64,000 nt of DNA from Bradyrhizobium sp. LTSP849 (GCF_000938255.1 NZ_JYMR01000005.1:124001-188000); one strand, 5' to 3'; counted from the first letter of the stretch, positions 52,531 through 61,952 are shown. Notes: generated from the letters alone by a model not told the origin. A program made the numbers and translations.

Positions 52531-53613
52531 ATGTCCGCAGCCGCACCGCGCTTCCATCGCCTGGCCGTCAGCGATCTCCGCCGCGAGGCATCCGACGCCA
52601 TCTCGATGACATTCGCCATTCCGCGCGAACTCGCCGACGATTATGCTTTCAACCCCGGGCAGTATCTTACGCTCCGCACCACGCTCGACGGGGAGGAAGT
52701 GCGCCGCTCCTATTCCATCTGCTCCGGTCCTGACGATGGCGAAATCCGCATTGCGGTGAAGAAGGTCGACGGCGGCGCGTTCTCGAGCTGGGCGGCGGAT
52801 GACCTGAAATCCGGCGACGAGCTCGACGTGATGACGCCGACCGGACGCTTCGGCGCGGTCCCGCCGGCCGATGCTGCGCGCATCCACGTCGGCTTTGCCG
52901 CCGGCTCCGGCATCACGCCGATCCTCTCGATCGTGAAGGGCGTGCTGGCGCGCGAGCCCGAAAGCCGCTTCTTCCTGTTCTATGGCAACCGCGCGACCGA
53001 CAACATCATGTTTATCGAGGCGCTCGAGGAGTTGAAGGACCGTTTCATCGACCGTCTCTCGATCTTCCACGTTATCTCGGGCGAGGAGCAGGACATCCCG
53101 ATCCTGCATGGCCGGCTCGACGGCGGGAAGGTGAGGGTGCTGCTGCGCTCGCTGGTGCCGGCGGCGAGCGTCGATCATGTCTTCGTCTGCGGTCCAACGG
53201 GCATGAGCGAGGAGATCGAGGCGACCTGCCGCGACATCGGCATTGCCGAGGACCGGATTCACGTCGAACGTTTCGTCTCGGAGTTCGGTGGCAAGCCGCG
53301 GCCGAAGAAGGTCGTTGCTCCCGATGCGCCGCCAAAGGCGATTGCGTCCCTGATCATTGACGGCAAGCGCCGCGACGTGCCGGTCGCCGAGGACGAAGCG
53401 ATCCTCGATGCCGCACTACGCGCCGGCGTCGACCTACCCTTCGCCTGCAAGGGCGGCATGTGCTCGACCTGCCGCGCAAAACTGGTGGAGGGCGAGGCGC
53501 CGATGGACATTAACTACTCGCTGGAGCCATGGGAGCTGAAGGCGGGCTTTGTGCTGACCTGCCAGGCCAAGCCGTCCTCCGCGCGGGTCGTGGTCGACTA
53601 CGACCACGTTTGA
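52531..53613 (+). CDS. paaE: 1,2-phenylacetyl-CoA epoxidase reductase subunit E
   Basis: A 360-residue reductase read from the ATG at 52531. The FAD domain has 'FNPGQYLTLRTTLDGEEVRR' and 'SYSICSG', the NADPH part 'FAAGSGITPILSIVKGVLA', and the C-terminal plant-type 2Fe-2S ferredoxin 'FACKGGMCSTCRAKLVEG' with a later Cys in 'VLTCQAKPSS'. It passes electrons from NADPH to the PaaAC diiron centre. Confidence 0.95.
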   Translation: MSAAAPRFHRLAVSDLRREASDAISMTFAIPRELADDYAFNPGQYLTLRTTLDGEEVRRSYSICSGPDDGEIRIAVKKVDGGAFSSWAADDLKSGDELDVMTPTGRFGAVPPADAARIHVGFAAGSGITPILSIVKGVLAREPESRFFLFYGNRATDNIMFIEALEELKDRFIDRLSIFHVISGEEQDIPILHGRLDGGKVRVLLRSLVPAASVDHVFVCGPTGMSEEIEATCRDIGIAEDRIHVERFVSEFGGKPRPKKVVAPDAPPKAIASLIIDGKRRDVPVAEDEAILDAALRAGVDLPFACKGGMCSTCRAKLVEGEAPMDINYSLEPWELKAGFVLTCQAKPSSARVVVDYDHV

Positions 53614-53668
53614 CACGTCTCGCCAACCGGCAGAACATCTTGAGTAGACATTCAACCCGGAGGAACGC

Positions 53669-54118
53669 GTGAACGTCAAAGCCGCCTTGTCGCCCCAAGA
53701 CGTCGCCCGCGCCTGCGCCGATGCGATGTGGACGGAGGACGACGCCTCAAAAGGCCTCGGCATGGAGATCGTCGAGATCGGTCCGGGCTTTGCGACGCTG
53801 GCGATGAATGTGCGACCGGACATGGTCAACGGCCAGCGCATCGCCCACGGCGGCTTCATCTTCACGCTCGCCGATTCGGCTTTCGCCTTCGCCTGCAATT
53901 CGCACAATGATCGTGTGGTGGCAGCGCAAGGTCAGATCACCTTCATCAAGCCCGGCAAGCTCGGTGATCGCCTTGTTGCAAAAGCGCGGGAGGTTACGCG
54001 TAGTGGACGCTCCGGCATCTATGACGTGCGCGTTACCGCCGGTGACACTGTCATCGCCGAATTCCGTGGGCATTCACGCGTCATTCCCGGGACGTGGCTG
54101 CCAACGCAAGACCAATAA
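53669..54118 (+). CDS. paaI: acyl-CoA thioesterase PaaI
   Basis: A 149-residue hot-dog fold thioesterase starting with GTG at 53669 after GGAGGAA. Signature 'RIAHGGFIFTLADSAFAFAC' has the catalytic H-G-G...D pattern, then 'VVAAQGQITFIKPGKLGDRL'. PaaI hydrolyses stalled (hydroxy)phenylacetyl-CoA species, preventing CoA from being tied up by dead-end intermediates. It lies between paaE and paaK on the same strand. Confidence 0.93.
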   Translation: MNVKAALSPQDVARACADAMWTEDDASKGLGMEIVEIGPGFATLAMNVRPDMVNGQRIAHGGFIFTLADSAFAFACNSHNDRVVAAQGQITFIKPGKLGDRLVAKAREVTRSGRSGIYDVRVTAGDTVIAEFRGHSRVIPGTWLPTQDQ

Positions 54119-54150
54119 ACAGAAGAACAAATCAATGTGGGGAAACGAGG

Positions 54151-55482
54151 ATGGCTTTGACCAGGCTCAAGGAAGGCGGCCACACCTATAAGGCCGAGCT
54201 GGACGCGCATGAGCGCGCGTCACGCGAGGAGATCATGGTGCTCCAGACCCAGCGCCTCGCTTGGTCGCTGAAGCACGCCTACGACAACGTCGCGCACTAC
54301 CGCAAGGCCTTCGACAAGGCCGGAGTGCATCCGTCCGACTTTCGCGAGCTGTCGGATCTCGCGAAATTTCCGTTCACCGTGAAGACGGATTTGCGCGACA
54401 ATTATCCCTTCAATATGTTCGCCGTGCCGCGCGAAAAATTGGTGCGCGTGCATGCCTCTTCGGGCACGACGGGAAAGCCGATCGTGGTCGGCTACACCCA
54501 ACGCGACATCGACACCTGGTCAGAGGTGGTGGCGCGCTCGATCCGCGCCGCCGGTGGCCGCACCGGCATGATCATCCACAACGCCTATGGCTATGGCCTC
54601 TTCACCGGCGGCCTCGGCGTGCATTATGGCGCCGAGAAACTCGGCTGCACCGTGGTGCCTATCTCCGGCGGCATGACCGAGCGGCAGGTCCAGCTCATCA
54701 ATGATTTCCGACCCGACATCATCACGGTGACGCCGAGCTACATGCTGGCGATCCTCGACGAGTTCAAGCGCCAGAAACTCGACCCGCGTCAATGCTCGCT
54801 CAAGGTCGGCATCTTTGGTGCCGAGCCCTGGACCAATGCGATGCGCGGCGAGATCGAGGATGCGTTCGACATGGACGCGACCGACATCTACGGCCTCTCT
54901 GAAGTGATCGGTCCCGGCGTCGCGCAGGAATGCATCGAGACCAAGGACGGCCTGCACATCTGGGAGGACCACTTTTATCCCGAAGTGATCGATCCCCAGA
55001 CCGGTGCGGTGCTGCCGGATGGCGAGAAGGGCGAGCTGGTCTTCACCTCGCTGACCAAGGAAGCCTTTCCGGTGATCCGCTATCGCACCCGCGACCTGAC
55101 GCGGCTGCTGCCGGGCACGGCGCGACCGGGCATGCGGCGCATGGAGAAGGTGACGGGGCGCTCCGACGACATGATTATTCTGCGCGGCGTCAATTTGTTT
55201 CCGACCCAGATCGAGGAAGTCCTGCTCGCGACCGACTGGTGCGGCGGGCACTTCGTCATGGAGCTCACCCGCGAAGGCCGCATGGACGAGCTGACCATCA
55301 TCGCGGAGGCACGACCGGAGAGCTGGGATGGTCGCGGGCTCGTCGACCATGCCGACCGTATCTCGACCCATATCAAGAACACCATCGGGATCAGCTCCAA
55401 TGTGCGGGTGGTTGCACCCGCCACGCTGGAGCGCTCGCTCGGCAAGGCCAAGCGGCTCTACGACAAGCGGCCGAAGGATTGA
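54151..55482 (+). CDS. paaK: phenylacetate--CoA ligase
   Basis: A 443-residue adenylate-forming ligase read from the ATG at 54151 after ACGAGG. The phosphate-binding loop is 'HASSGTTGKPIVVGYT'; 'TDIYGLSEVIGPGVAQEC' and 'VTGRSDDMIILRGVNLFPTQ' are typical of PaaK, and the C-terminal Lys is in 'LGKAKRLYDKRPK'. It activates phenylacetate with ATP and CoA, the first step of the pathway. The later steps (paaG, paaZ, paaJ, paaH) are not in the window. Confidence 0.95.
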   Translation: MALTRLKEGGHTYKAELDAHERASREEIMVLQTQRLAWSLKHAYDNVAHYRKAFDKAGVHPSDFRELSDLAKFPFTVKTDLRDNYPFNMFAVPREKLVRVHASSGTTGKPIVVGYTQRDIDTWSEVVARSIRAAGGRTGMIIHNAYGYGLFTGGLGVHYGAEKLGCTVVPISGGMTERQVQLINDFRPDIITVTPSYMLAILDEFKRQKLDPRQCSLKVGIFGAEPWTNAMRGEIEDAFDMDATDIYGLSEVIGPGVAQECIETKDGLHIWEDHFYPEVIDPQTGAVLPDGEKGELVFTSLTKEAFPVIRYRTRDLTRLLPGTARPGMRRMEKVTGRSDDMIILRGVNLFPTQIEEVLLATDWCGGHFVMELTREGRMDELTIIAEARPESWDGRGLVDHADRISTHIKNTIGISSNVRVVAPATLERSLGKAKRLYDKRPKD

Positions 55483-55533
55483 CTTGACCACCCGTAGGGG
55501 CGACAAGGCCCGCGAGAAATCGTGGGTCTTTCG

Positions 55534-56538
55534 ATGTCATCAGCCGATCCAAAAGCCGTCGAGGCGCGCTGCGTCCGCCTCAATGCCAAGGCCGAGAACG
55601 CCGCCGCGATTGCGCCGGTGGTCGAGCGTCATAAGCTCACGTGCGGTCCCGATGATCTCCTGATCGAGGTGAAGGCGGCCGCCGTCAATCCGTCCGACGT
55701 CAAGGCTGCGACCGGGCTGATGCCCTACGCCGTCTTCCCGCGCACGCCCGGCCGCGATTACGCCGGTGTGGTGATCGACGGGCCGGCCGGCACGGTCGGC
55801 CGCGAGGTGTTCGGCTCCTCCGGCGATCTCGGCATCCGCCGCGACGGCACGCACGCAACCCATCTCGTCATCGAGGTAGATGCTGTCGTCGAGAAGCCGA
55901 AGACTTTATCCTGGGAGGAGGCTGCCGGCATCGGCGTTCCCTTCGTCACGGCGATGGAAGGCTTTCGCCGCGCCGGCGTACCGAAGAGCGGAGAGACCGT
56001 TCTGGTGTTCGGCGTCAATGGCAAGGTCGGTCAGGCCGCGGTGCAGATCGCGACCTGGCAGGGCGCGCGCGTCATCGGCGTGGTGCGCAAGGCGGAGGCT
56101 TATGAAGGTCACGCCAACGCGCCCATTGAGGTGATCGATGCGTCCGTTACCGACGTCGCCACGCGCGTGCGCGAACTGACCGCCGGTAAGGGTGCTGACA
56201 TCGTCTTCAACACGGTGGGCGATCCCTATTTCCAGGCCGCGCACAAGTCGCTTGCATTGCGCGGTCGTCAGATCCTGATTGCCGCGATCGATCGCATCGT
56301 GCAGTTCAACATTCTCGAATTCTACCGGGGCCAGCACACTTATGTCGGCATCGACACGCTCGGCCTGTCGTCGGCCGCGACCGGCGCGGTGCTGCGCGAA
56401 CTCGGGCCCGGCTTTGCGAGTGGTCCCCTGAAGCCGTTTCCGATCAAGGCGAACGCCGTCTATCCGCTGGAGCGCGCCACGGAAGCGTATGCGGCGGTCG
56501 CCGGCTCGTCGCGGGATCGCGTGATCCTGAAGCCATAA
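55534..56538 (+). CDS. zinc-type alcohol dehydrogenase / quinone oxidoreductase family protein
   Basis: A 334-residue MDR-family oxidoreductase read from the ATG at 55534 (a GTG at 55522 is possible). It has 'IEVKAAAVNPSDVKAATGLM', 'PGRDYAGVVIDGPAGTVGRE', 'AAGIGVPFVTAMEGFRRAGV' and the NADPH loop 'VLVFGVNGKVGQAAVQIA'. Structural zinc cysteines are absent, which fits the quinone oxidoreductase branch. It lies 51 bases after paaK, so it may be read through, but no paa function is known for it. Confidence 0.85.
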   Translation: MSSADPKAVEARCVRLNAKAENAAAIAPVVERHKLTCGPDDLLIEVKAAAVNPSDVKAATGLMPYAVFPRTPGRDYAGVVIDGPAGTVGREVFGSSGDLGIRRDGTHATHLVIEVDAVVEKPKTLSWEEAAGIGVPFVTAMEGFRRAGVPKSGETVLVFGVNGKVGQAAVQIATWQGARVIGVVRKAEAYEGHANAPIEVIDASVTDVATRVRELTAGKGADIVFNTVGDPYFQAAHKSLALRGRQILIAAIDRIVQFNILEFYRGQHTYVGIDTLGLSSAATGAVLRELGPGFASGPLKPFPIKANAVYPLERATEAYAAVAGSSRDRVILKP

Positions 56539-56540
56539 TC

Positions 56541-57599
56541 ATGGAGCCGTCCGCCCAGCTCGTTATCCTCGCCGGGTTCGCCATCGGCCTGATCTACGGC
56601 GCTGTCGGCCTGCTCAGCGGCTTCTGCCTGATGAGCAGCATGCGGGGCTTTCTCGCGAAGGGTGACAGTCGGCTGGTGCGGACCTATGCGCTGGCAATCG
56701 CCGTTGCGATTTTCGCCAGTCAGTTCCTCGCCGGGAATGGCATGGTCGACCTCGGCAAGTCGATCTATCTGCAACAGACGTTTTCGGCGCCGGTGCTGTT
56801 TCTCGGCGGTGTGCTGTTCGGCTACGGCATGGTGCTGTCGAACGGCTGTGGCTCGCGTGCGCTGGTCCTGCTCGGGTGCGGTAATCTGCGCTCCTTCGTC
56901 GTCGTGATCGTGCTCGCCATTGCTGCACAGATGACGCTCAAGGGTTTGATCGCACCAGCCCGCATTGCGCTGGTTCAGGTTTCGCAAGCCACGGTCAACG
57001 CCAACTCGCTGCCGTCGATGCTGGCGACGCTTGGTCTCGGCGAATCTGTGTCGCGGATTCTGGCTTCCGCCGCGATCGTCATTGCCCTGATCCTCTTTGC
57101 ATTCGCGCACCCGGCGTTCCGGCGTTCGCCGGGTCAGATCGCGGCGGGCGTTATCGTTGGTTTCCTCGTCGCCAGCGGCTGGTTCGTCACCGGCTATCTC
57201 GGCGCCGATGACTTCAATCCGGTCCCGGTAACGTCGCTCACCTTCATCGCGCCGATTGCGGATGCCCTGCAATACGCCATGCTCTCGACCGGCCTGACGC
57301 TGAACTTCGGCATCGCGACGGTTGCCGGTGTCTTCGGCGGCAGCCTGGTCACCGCGCTCGCGACGGGCCGCTTCCATCTCGAGGGCTATTCTTCGCCACG
57401 CCACATGCTGCGCTCGGCCGGTGGTGCTGCGCTGATGGGGGTCGGCGGCGTGATGGCGTTTGGCTGCTCGGTCGGGCAGGGGCTTACGGGCGTGTCGACG
57501 CTTGCGCTGGGCTCGTTCATTGCTGTCGCTGGCATTTTGATCGGCACAGCCGCAGGCCTGCGCGGCGTGCTGCGCGTTCAGCCCCTTGCGGTGGCCTGA
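56541..57599 (+). CDS. YeeE/YedE family (thiosulfate-type) transporter
   Basis: A 352-residue protein with about ten hydrophobic segments. Cysteines sit in the places used for thiosulfate relay in YeeE/TsuA proteins: C29 in 'GLLSGFCLMSSMRGFL', C103 in 'LSNGCGSRALVLLGCGN', and C309 in 'VMAFGCSVGQGLTGVST'. This makes uptake of thiosulfate or a similar sulfur species likely. It starts 2 bases after the oxidoreductase stop and overlaps the end of the convergent EamA gene by 22 bases. Confidence 0.88.
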   Translation: MEPSAQLVILAGFAIGLIYGAVGLLSGFCLMSSMRGFLAKGDSRLVRTYALAIAVAIFASQFLAGNGMVDLGKSIYLQQTFSAPVLFLGGVLFGYGMVLSNGCGSRALVLLGCGNLRSFVVVIVLAIAAQMTLKGLIAPARIALVQVSQATVNANSLPSMLATLGLGESVSRILASAAIVIALILFAFAHPAFRRSPGQIAAGVIVGFLVASGWFVTGYLGADDFNPVPVTSLTFIAPIADALQYAMLSTGLTLNFGIATVAGVFGGSLVTALATGRFHLEGYSSPRHMLRSAGGAALMGVGGVMAFGCSVGQGLTGVSTLALGSFIAVAGILIGTAAGLRGVLRVQPLAVA

Positions 57600-58492
57600 C
57601 CGCGCAGCAGGCGATCCCCCAGCGTCGCGAGACCGATGCCAGTGACGATCAGGGCCGCAGCGACAGCAAGGCTCTTGTCGATGGGCTCTCCCAGCAGGAT
57701 CGCAGCACTGGCAATGCCGACGAGCGGCGTCGCGGTGGTGCCGAGCGCCGTGGTCAGGGCCGAGATGCTCTTGTTGACCATCGACATCGCCCAATAGGCC
57801 AGCGCCGTCCCGATCAGCCCCGAATACAGGAACAGCAGCACGAGTCTCCACGACCATTCTGCGTGCGGCAGGCCATCTGTGACCGCCGCCGATCCTGTCA
57901 GTACGATCGTTGCCACGAGCACCTGCCAGATCAGGAGCTGGAGCGGGGACGCGATCCAGTGGTGCGCGCGGATATAGACGATGTTCGCAGCCCAGGAGAT
58001 CGCGGCCAGGATGACCATGCCGGCGCCGAGCACGACATGGGTATTGGTCCAGTCGATCGATGCCGGGTTCAGGATCACGGCAAGACCGATCAGCCCGAGC
58101 AGGGCGCCGGCGAGTTTTGGCGCAGTCAGCGTATCTTTCCCGAGCAGGGGCGCGGCGATCGCGACCCAGAGCGGCGTGGTGTAGCCGAGCACGATGGCCT
58201 TGCTCGCGGGCAGAAAGCGCACACCGGCCGCAACCAGAACCGAGAACACCGTCATGTGCAGCAGCGCCACGCTCAGGACCACAGGAATGTCGCGCCGCTC
58301 CGGGATCACCAGATTGTTGCTCAGTCCGAGGATCACGAACAACGCGGCCAGCGCGATCCAGCTCCGGATCGCCGAAGTCCACAGTGGCGAGAGGAATTGG
58401 ACGAGCTGCTTCGTCACCGACCAGTTCACGCCCCAGGCGAGCACGACGATGAGAAACAGGCCGATGGCCGCGCGGCGTGACAGGGAGTTCAT
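57578..58492 (-). CDS. EamA (DMT) family transporter
   Basis: A 304-residue protein with ten membrane helices in two EamA repeats ('LIVVLAWGVNWSVTKQLVQF' near the start, 'WAANIVYIRAHHWIASP', 'LYSGLIGTALAYWAMSMVNK' late). DMT proteins of this type export amino acids or metabolites. It is divergent from a MocR-type regulator across an 83-base gap with a clear inverted repeat, a common regulator-exporter pairing. Confidence 0.88.
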   Translation of the reverse strand: MNSLSRRAAIGLFLIVVLAWGVNWSVTKQLVQFLSPLWTSAIRSWIALAALFVILGLSNNLVIPERRDIPVVLSVALLHMTVFSVLVAAGVRFLPASKAIVLGYTTPLWVAIAAPLLGKDTLTAPKLAGALLGLIGLAVILNPASIDWTNTHVVLGAGMVILAAISWAANIVYIRAHHWIASPLQLLIWQVLVATIVLTGSAAVTDGLPHAEWSWRLVLLFLYSGLIGTALAYWAMSMVNKSISALTTALGTTATPLVGIASAAILLGEPIDKSLAVAAALIVTGIGLATLGDRLLRGQATARG

Positions 58493-58537
58493 CTTGGAGG
58501 TCCTTGAAGCAGTCCAGCCTGGCGGATAGCATCCGGT

Positions 58538-58583
58538 CTGGTACCTACGAAAGTGCCAGATTGAGAAGGAATAAGGTGCCAGT
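58538..58583. promoter_or_regulatory. candidate MocR operator between the EamA and mocR-type genes
   Basis: CTGGTAC at 58538-58544 and GTGCCAG at 58553-58559 form an inverted repeat with one mismatch and an 8-base spacer. A second GTGCCAG at 58577-58583 repeats the right arm directly, 24 bases on (about two helix turns), overlapping the regulator's start codon. MocR proteins typically bind direct or mixed repeats, so this is a good candidate for control of both divergent genes. Confidence 0.55.
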
Positions 58584-60024
58584 TTCAGAAGAGACGATGA
58601 CCGGGCTGATCGAGCTGAAGCGGGCCAGTGCGGAAGGGCTGGTAGCTCAGCTGACGAGCCAGCTCAGGGAGCTGATTGGAAGCGGCCGCATTGGCCGGGG
58701 CCGCGCGCTGCCGTCGAGCCGCCAGCTTGCGAGCGATCTCGGCGTCTCCCGCAACACCGTCACCTATGCCTTCGAGCAACTTGCCGCCGAGGGGTATCTG
58801 GCGGCGTCGCACGGGCGGCGCCCGGTCGTGACGGTCGACGGCGCCGAGCGTATCGAAGCAGCAGGCGCCGCCACATCGCGTGTGCGCTCGACGAGGCCGC
58901 GGCTCTCTCCGTGGGCGTCGAAGCTCAAGCAGACCGATTGGCCGATGTCCTATCAAGCGCCGCTAAAACCCTTGCGTCCGGGGCATGGCGATTTCAGGGA
59001 GTTTCCGGGCGAGGTTTGGGCCCGCTGCCTGCGCCGCAGTGCCGTGCGTGCGGCCAAGCGCGAGCTCGGCTCGGTCAACCGGCCGCGCCTGCGCGAGGCG
59101 CTGGCGCATTATCTTGCGAGCAGCAGGGGTGTCCGTGCCACCGCGGATCAGATCATGATCCTGCCGAGTGCGCAGGCCGCGCTGACCTTGATTGCGGCTG
59201 CCGTCATCACGCCCGGCGACGACGTCTGGGTCGAGGATCCCGGCTATCCCGGCGCGGCGGCCGCCTTTCGTGCATCCGGCGCGCGCGTGACCGGCGTGAG
59301 GCTGGACGAGCAGGGTATGCAGCGGATGCCGAAAATAGCGGCGCCCACGCTGATCTTCATGACGCCGACGCATCAGCACCCGACCGGACGGTTGATGTCG
59401 CTTGCACGCCGCACTGAATTTCTTGGGCTCAGCCGGCCCGGCAAGACCTGGATCATCGAGGACGATTACGACGGCGAATTCCACTATGACAGCCGGCCGG
59501 TGCCGGCTTTGCAGGGGCTCGATGCCCATGGCCGCGTGTTCTATGTCGGCACCTTCTCGAAGGCGATGACGTCGGACATCCGGCTCGGCTATCTCGTCGT
59601 GCCGCCGGCGCTGGTCAGCACCTTGGAGATCGCGCAGCGGCACATTGGCCTGATTGCGGCCAGCCATATCCAGGAAGCGCTGGCCGAGTTCATCGTCGAT
59701 GGTCATTTCCTCGCGCATGCACGGCGGATGCGGCGGCTCTATCACGCTCGTCGCGATCACCTCGTCGACTGCCTGCAACGCCATCTCGGCGATGTGCTTT
59801 CGGCCGAAGTGCCCTCAGGCGGCATCCAGCTGGTCGCGCGCTTGACGCGCGGTACGGCTGATCAGGCCGCGGTGAAACGGCTGGTCGCGGCGGGAGTCGA
59901 GACGCGCGCCTTGTCGAGCTTGTCGCTCGAAAAGCCGCGCGATCATGGTCTGTTGCTCGGGTTTGCGGCCTGGCGCGAGACCGAGATCAGCGCGGCGGTG
60001 CGAACGATGGCGTCCTGTTTCTAA
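58576..60024 (+). CDS. MocR-type GntR/aminotransferase transcriptional regulator
   Basis: A 482-residue regulator read from GTG at 58576 after AGAAGGA; an ATG at 58597 is also possible. The N-terminal GntR winged helix has 'RIGRGRALPSSRQLASDLGV' and 'SRNTVTYAFEQLAAEGYLAA'. The long aminotransferase-like domain has 'EDPGYPGAAAAFRASGARVT', 'TPTHQHPTG', 'EDDYDGEFHYDSRPVPALQG' and the PLP lysine in 'VGTFSKAMTSDIRLGYLVVP'. MocR proteins use PLP or a PLP adduct as effector. It probably controls the divergent EamA exporter. Confidence 0.92.
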   Translation: MPVSEETMTGLIELKRASAEGLVAQLTSQLRELIGSGRIGRGRALPSSRQLASDLGVSRNTVTYAFEQLAAEGYLAASHGRRPVVTVDGAERIEAAGAATSRVRSTRPRLSPWASKLKQTDWPMSYQAPLKPLRPGHGDFREFPGEVWARCLRRSAVRAAKRELGSVNRPRLREALAHYLASSRGVRATADQIMILPSAQAALTLIAAAVITPGDDVWVEDPGYPGAAAAFRASGARVTGVRLDEQGMQRMPKIAAPTLIFMTPTHQHPTGRLMSLARRTEFLGLSRPGKTWIIEDDYDGEFHYDSRPVPALQGLDAHGRVFYVGTFSKAMTSDIRLGYLVVPPALVSTLEIAQRHIGLIAASHIQEALAEFIVDGHFLAHARRMRRLYHARRDHLVDCLQRHLGDVLSAEVPSGGIQLVARLTRGTADQAAVKRLVAAGVETRALSSLSLEKPRDHGLLLGFAAWRETEISAAVRTMASCF

Positions 60025-60034
60025 CGTGATCGCC

Positions 60035-61258
60035 CTAGTCCACCGCCCTGGTCACGATGCGAATCTCCGATGTCAGCGTCCGGTGCACCGGGCACTTGTC
60101 GGCGATCTCCATCAGCTTCTTGCGCTGCTCGGCGTCAAGCGCACCGTCCATCGCGATGTCACGCTCGATCTGATCGAGCATGCCCTCGCGCGTCTCGCAC
60201 TCCTCGCAGTCTTTTGCGTAGATCTTGGAATGCTTCAGCGTGACCGTGACACGGTCGAGCGGCAGCGACTTGCGGTCGGCATAGAGGCGCATGGTCATGG
60301 ATGTGCAGGCGCCGAGACCGGCGAGCAGGAAATCATAGGGTCCGGGGCCGGCATCCTCGCCGCCGGCCGCGATCGGCTCGTCTGCCGCCAGATGATGGGA
60401 ACCGACGGTGATGATCTGGTCGAACTTGCTCTTGCGGGTTTCCTGCACGACGACCTTGCGCGGCGCTTCGGACGTATCCGCTACTCCAGCGGGCTTTGCG
60501 ACTTCGACGTAGCGGCTTGCCCAAGTCGCAATCACGTCGGCGGCGTAGAGCGCGTCTGCCGGCTTGGTCAGGAGATGATCGGCGTGGTCGAGCGAGACGA
60601 AGCTCTTGGGATGCTTCGCCGACACGAAAATCTTCGTCGCATTGTCGATGCCGACGGTGTCGTCTATCGGTGAATGCATCACCAGCAGCGCCTTGTGCAG
60701 GCCGGTGACGTCCTTCATCAGCTCATGCTCGACAATGTCGTCGAGGAATTCGCGCTTGATCCGGAACGGACGGCCGGCAAGTGAAACCTCGACCTCGCCT
60801 TGCGCGCGGATCGCGTCGACATGTTCCTTGAACAGTCCAGTGACGTGGGCGGGATCGGATGGTGCCGCGATGGTCGCGACCGCCTTCGCTTCCGGGATCT
60901 TCCCGGCCGCGGCGAGGATCGCCGCGCCGCCGAGGCTGTGACCGATCAGGATCGACGGTGCCTTGCGCGTTGCGCGCAAATGATCGGCCGCGTGCACGAG
61001 ATCGGCGACGTTGGAGGAGAACGTCGAATTGGCAAACTCGCCTTCACTGGAGCCGAGCCCCGTGAAGTCGAAACGCAGCACTGCAATGCCTCTGGCCGCA
61101 AGCGCGACCGAGATGCGCTTGGCGGCCAGCGTATCCTTGCCGCAGGTGAAGCAATGCGCGAACAGCGCGAAAGCCGCGGGCTCGCCGTCCGGCAGCTCGA
61201 GCGCGGCCGCGAGCTGATGGCCGCCTTCGCCGGTGAATTGAAAGCGTTCCGTCGGCAT
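60035..61258 (-). CDS. fused alpha/beta hydrolase - OsmC family protein
   Basis: A 407-residue two-domain protein. The N-terminal hydrolase (about 1-250) has 'FAHCFTCGKDTLAAKRISVA', 'VLRFDFTGLGSSEGEFANST', the nucleophile Ser in 'LIGHSLGGAAILAAA' and 'LVMHSPIDDTVGIDNATKIF'. The C-terminal OsmC domain (about 265-407) has 'FLLAGLGACTSMTMRLYADR' and 'CEECETREGMLDQIERDIAM', with cysteines suited to peroxide reduction. OsmC proteins remove organic hydroperoxides; the fused hydrolase might act on peroxidised esters. It lies 25 bases upstream of nothing on its own strand but 25 bases downstream of the molybdoenzyme gene, so it is probably in one operon with it. Confidence 0.9.
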   Translation of the reverse strand: MPTERFQFTGEGGHQLAAALELPDGEPAAFALFAHCFTCGKDTLAAKRISVALAARGIAVLRFDFTGLGSSEGEFANSTFSSNVADLVHAADHLRATRKAPSILIGHSLGGAAILAAAGKIPEAKAVATIAAPSDPAHVTGLFKEHVDAIRAQGEVEVSLAGRPFRIKREFLDDIVEHELMKDVTGLHKALLVMHSPIDDTVGIDNATKIFVSAKHPKSFVSLDHADHLLTKPADALYAADVIATWASRYVEVAKPAGVADTSEAPRKVVVQETRKSKFDQIITVGSHHLAADEPIAAGGEDAGPGPYDFLLAGLGACTSMTMRLYADRKSLPLDRVTVTLKHSKIYAKDCEECETREGMLDQIERDIAMDGALDAEQRKKLMEIADKCPVHRTLTSEIRIVTRAVD

Positions 61259-61283
61259 GGCTCCCTCCGTTCTTGTTTGAATC

Positions 61284-61949
61284 CTAGTCGCCGGAATAGC
61301 GCTGCTCGGCCCAGGGATCGCCGCGGTTATGGTAGCCGCGGACTTCCCAGAAGCCCGGCGCGTCCTCCGTCACGAACTCGATGGCCTGGAGCCATTTGGC
61401 GCTCTTCCAGAAATAGAGATGCGGCACGACAAGCCGCACCGGGCCGCCATGCTCATCCGACAGCGGCTCGCCTGACCAGCTATGGGCGAGCAGGGCATCC
61501 TCGGCGGCAAAGTCGTCCAGCGCGAGGTTGGTGGTGTAACCGTCAAAAGAATGCAGCACCACGAAGCGCGCATCCTCGCGTGGCTGGCAGGCCGCGAGCA
61601 GCTCGCGGGTTGCGAGCCCCTCCCACTGGTTGTCGTAGCGCGACCAGGTTGTCACGCAGTGGATGTCGGAGGTGAACTGCGACTGCTTCTGAGCGGCGAA
61701 CTCGGCATAGGTCCAGAACAGGGGATTCTCGAGCGCGCCATAGACGTCGAGCCGCCAGCGGTCGCGCGAAACCGGCGGCACGACGCCGAGGTCGAGCACC
61801 GGCCAGTCCTTGGTGAGATGCTGGCCGGGCGGCAAGCGCTGGTCTTCCGGGCGTGTGATTCGGCCCGTGAGAAAGCGCCCTTCGCGCGCCCATGTTTCCT
61901 TGGTGCGCGTCAGCTTGCTGTCGGATGGCGGCTCGTTGTCGTCGGCCAT
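61284..61949 (-). CDS. sulfite oxidase-like molybdopterin oxidoreductase
   Basis: A 221-residue protein made of the molybdopterin-binding domain of the sulfite oxidase family, without a heme or dimerisation domain. 'WRLDVYGALENPLFWTYAEF', 'DIHCVTTWSRYDNQWEGLAT' with the molybdenum ligand C98, 'DDALLAHSWSGEPLSDEHGG' in part, and 'PVRLVVPHLYFWKSAKWLQA' are typical. No signal peptide, so it is cytoplasmic. The electron partner is unknown. The upstream MFS gene ends 3 bases away, so they are cotranscribed. Confidence 0.9.
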   Translation of the reverse strand: MADDNEPPSDSKLTRTKETWAREGRFLTGRITRPEDQRLPPGQHLTKDWPVLDLGVVPPVSRDRWRLDVYGALENPLFWTYAEFAAQKQSQFTSDIHCVTTWSRYDNQWEGLATRELLAACQPREDARFVVLHSFDGYTTNLALDDFAAEDALLAHSWSGEPLSDEHGGPVRLVVPHLYFWKSAKWLQAIEFVTEDAPGFWEVRGYHNRGDPWAEQRYSGD

Positions 61950-61952
61950 GGC

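Noticed and set aside
56460..58532. 690-codon open frame on the minus strand covering the EamA gene and the YeeE gene
   Set aside because: It crosses two well-supported genes in the wrong frame and carries no recognisable domain.
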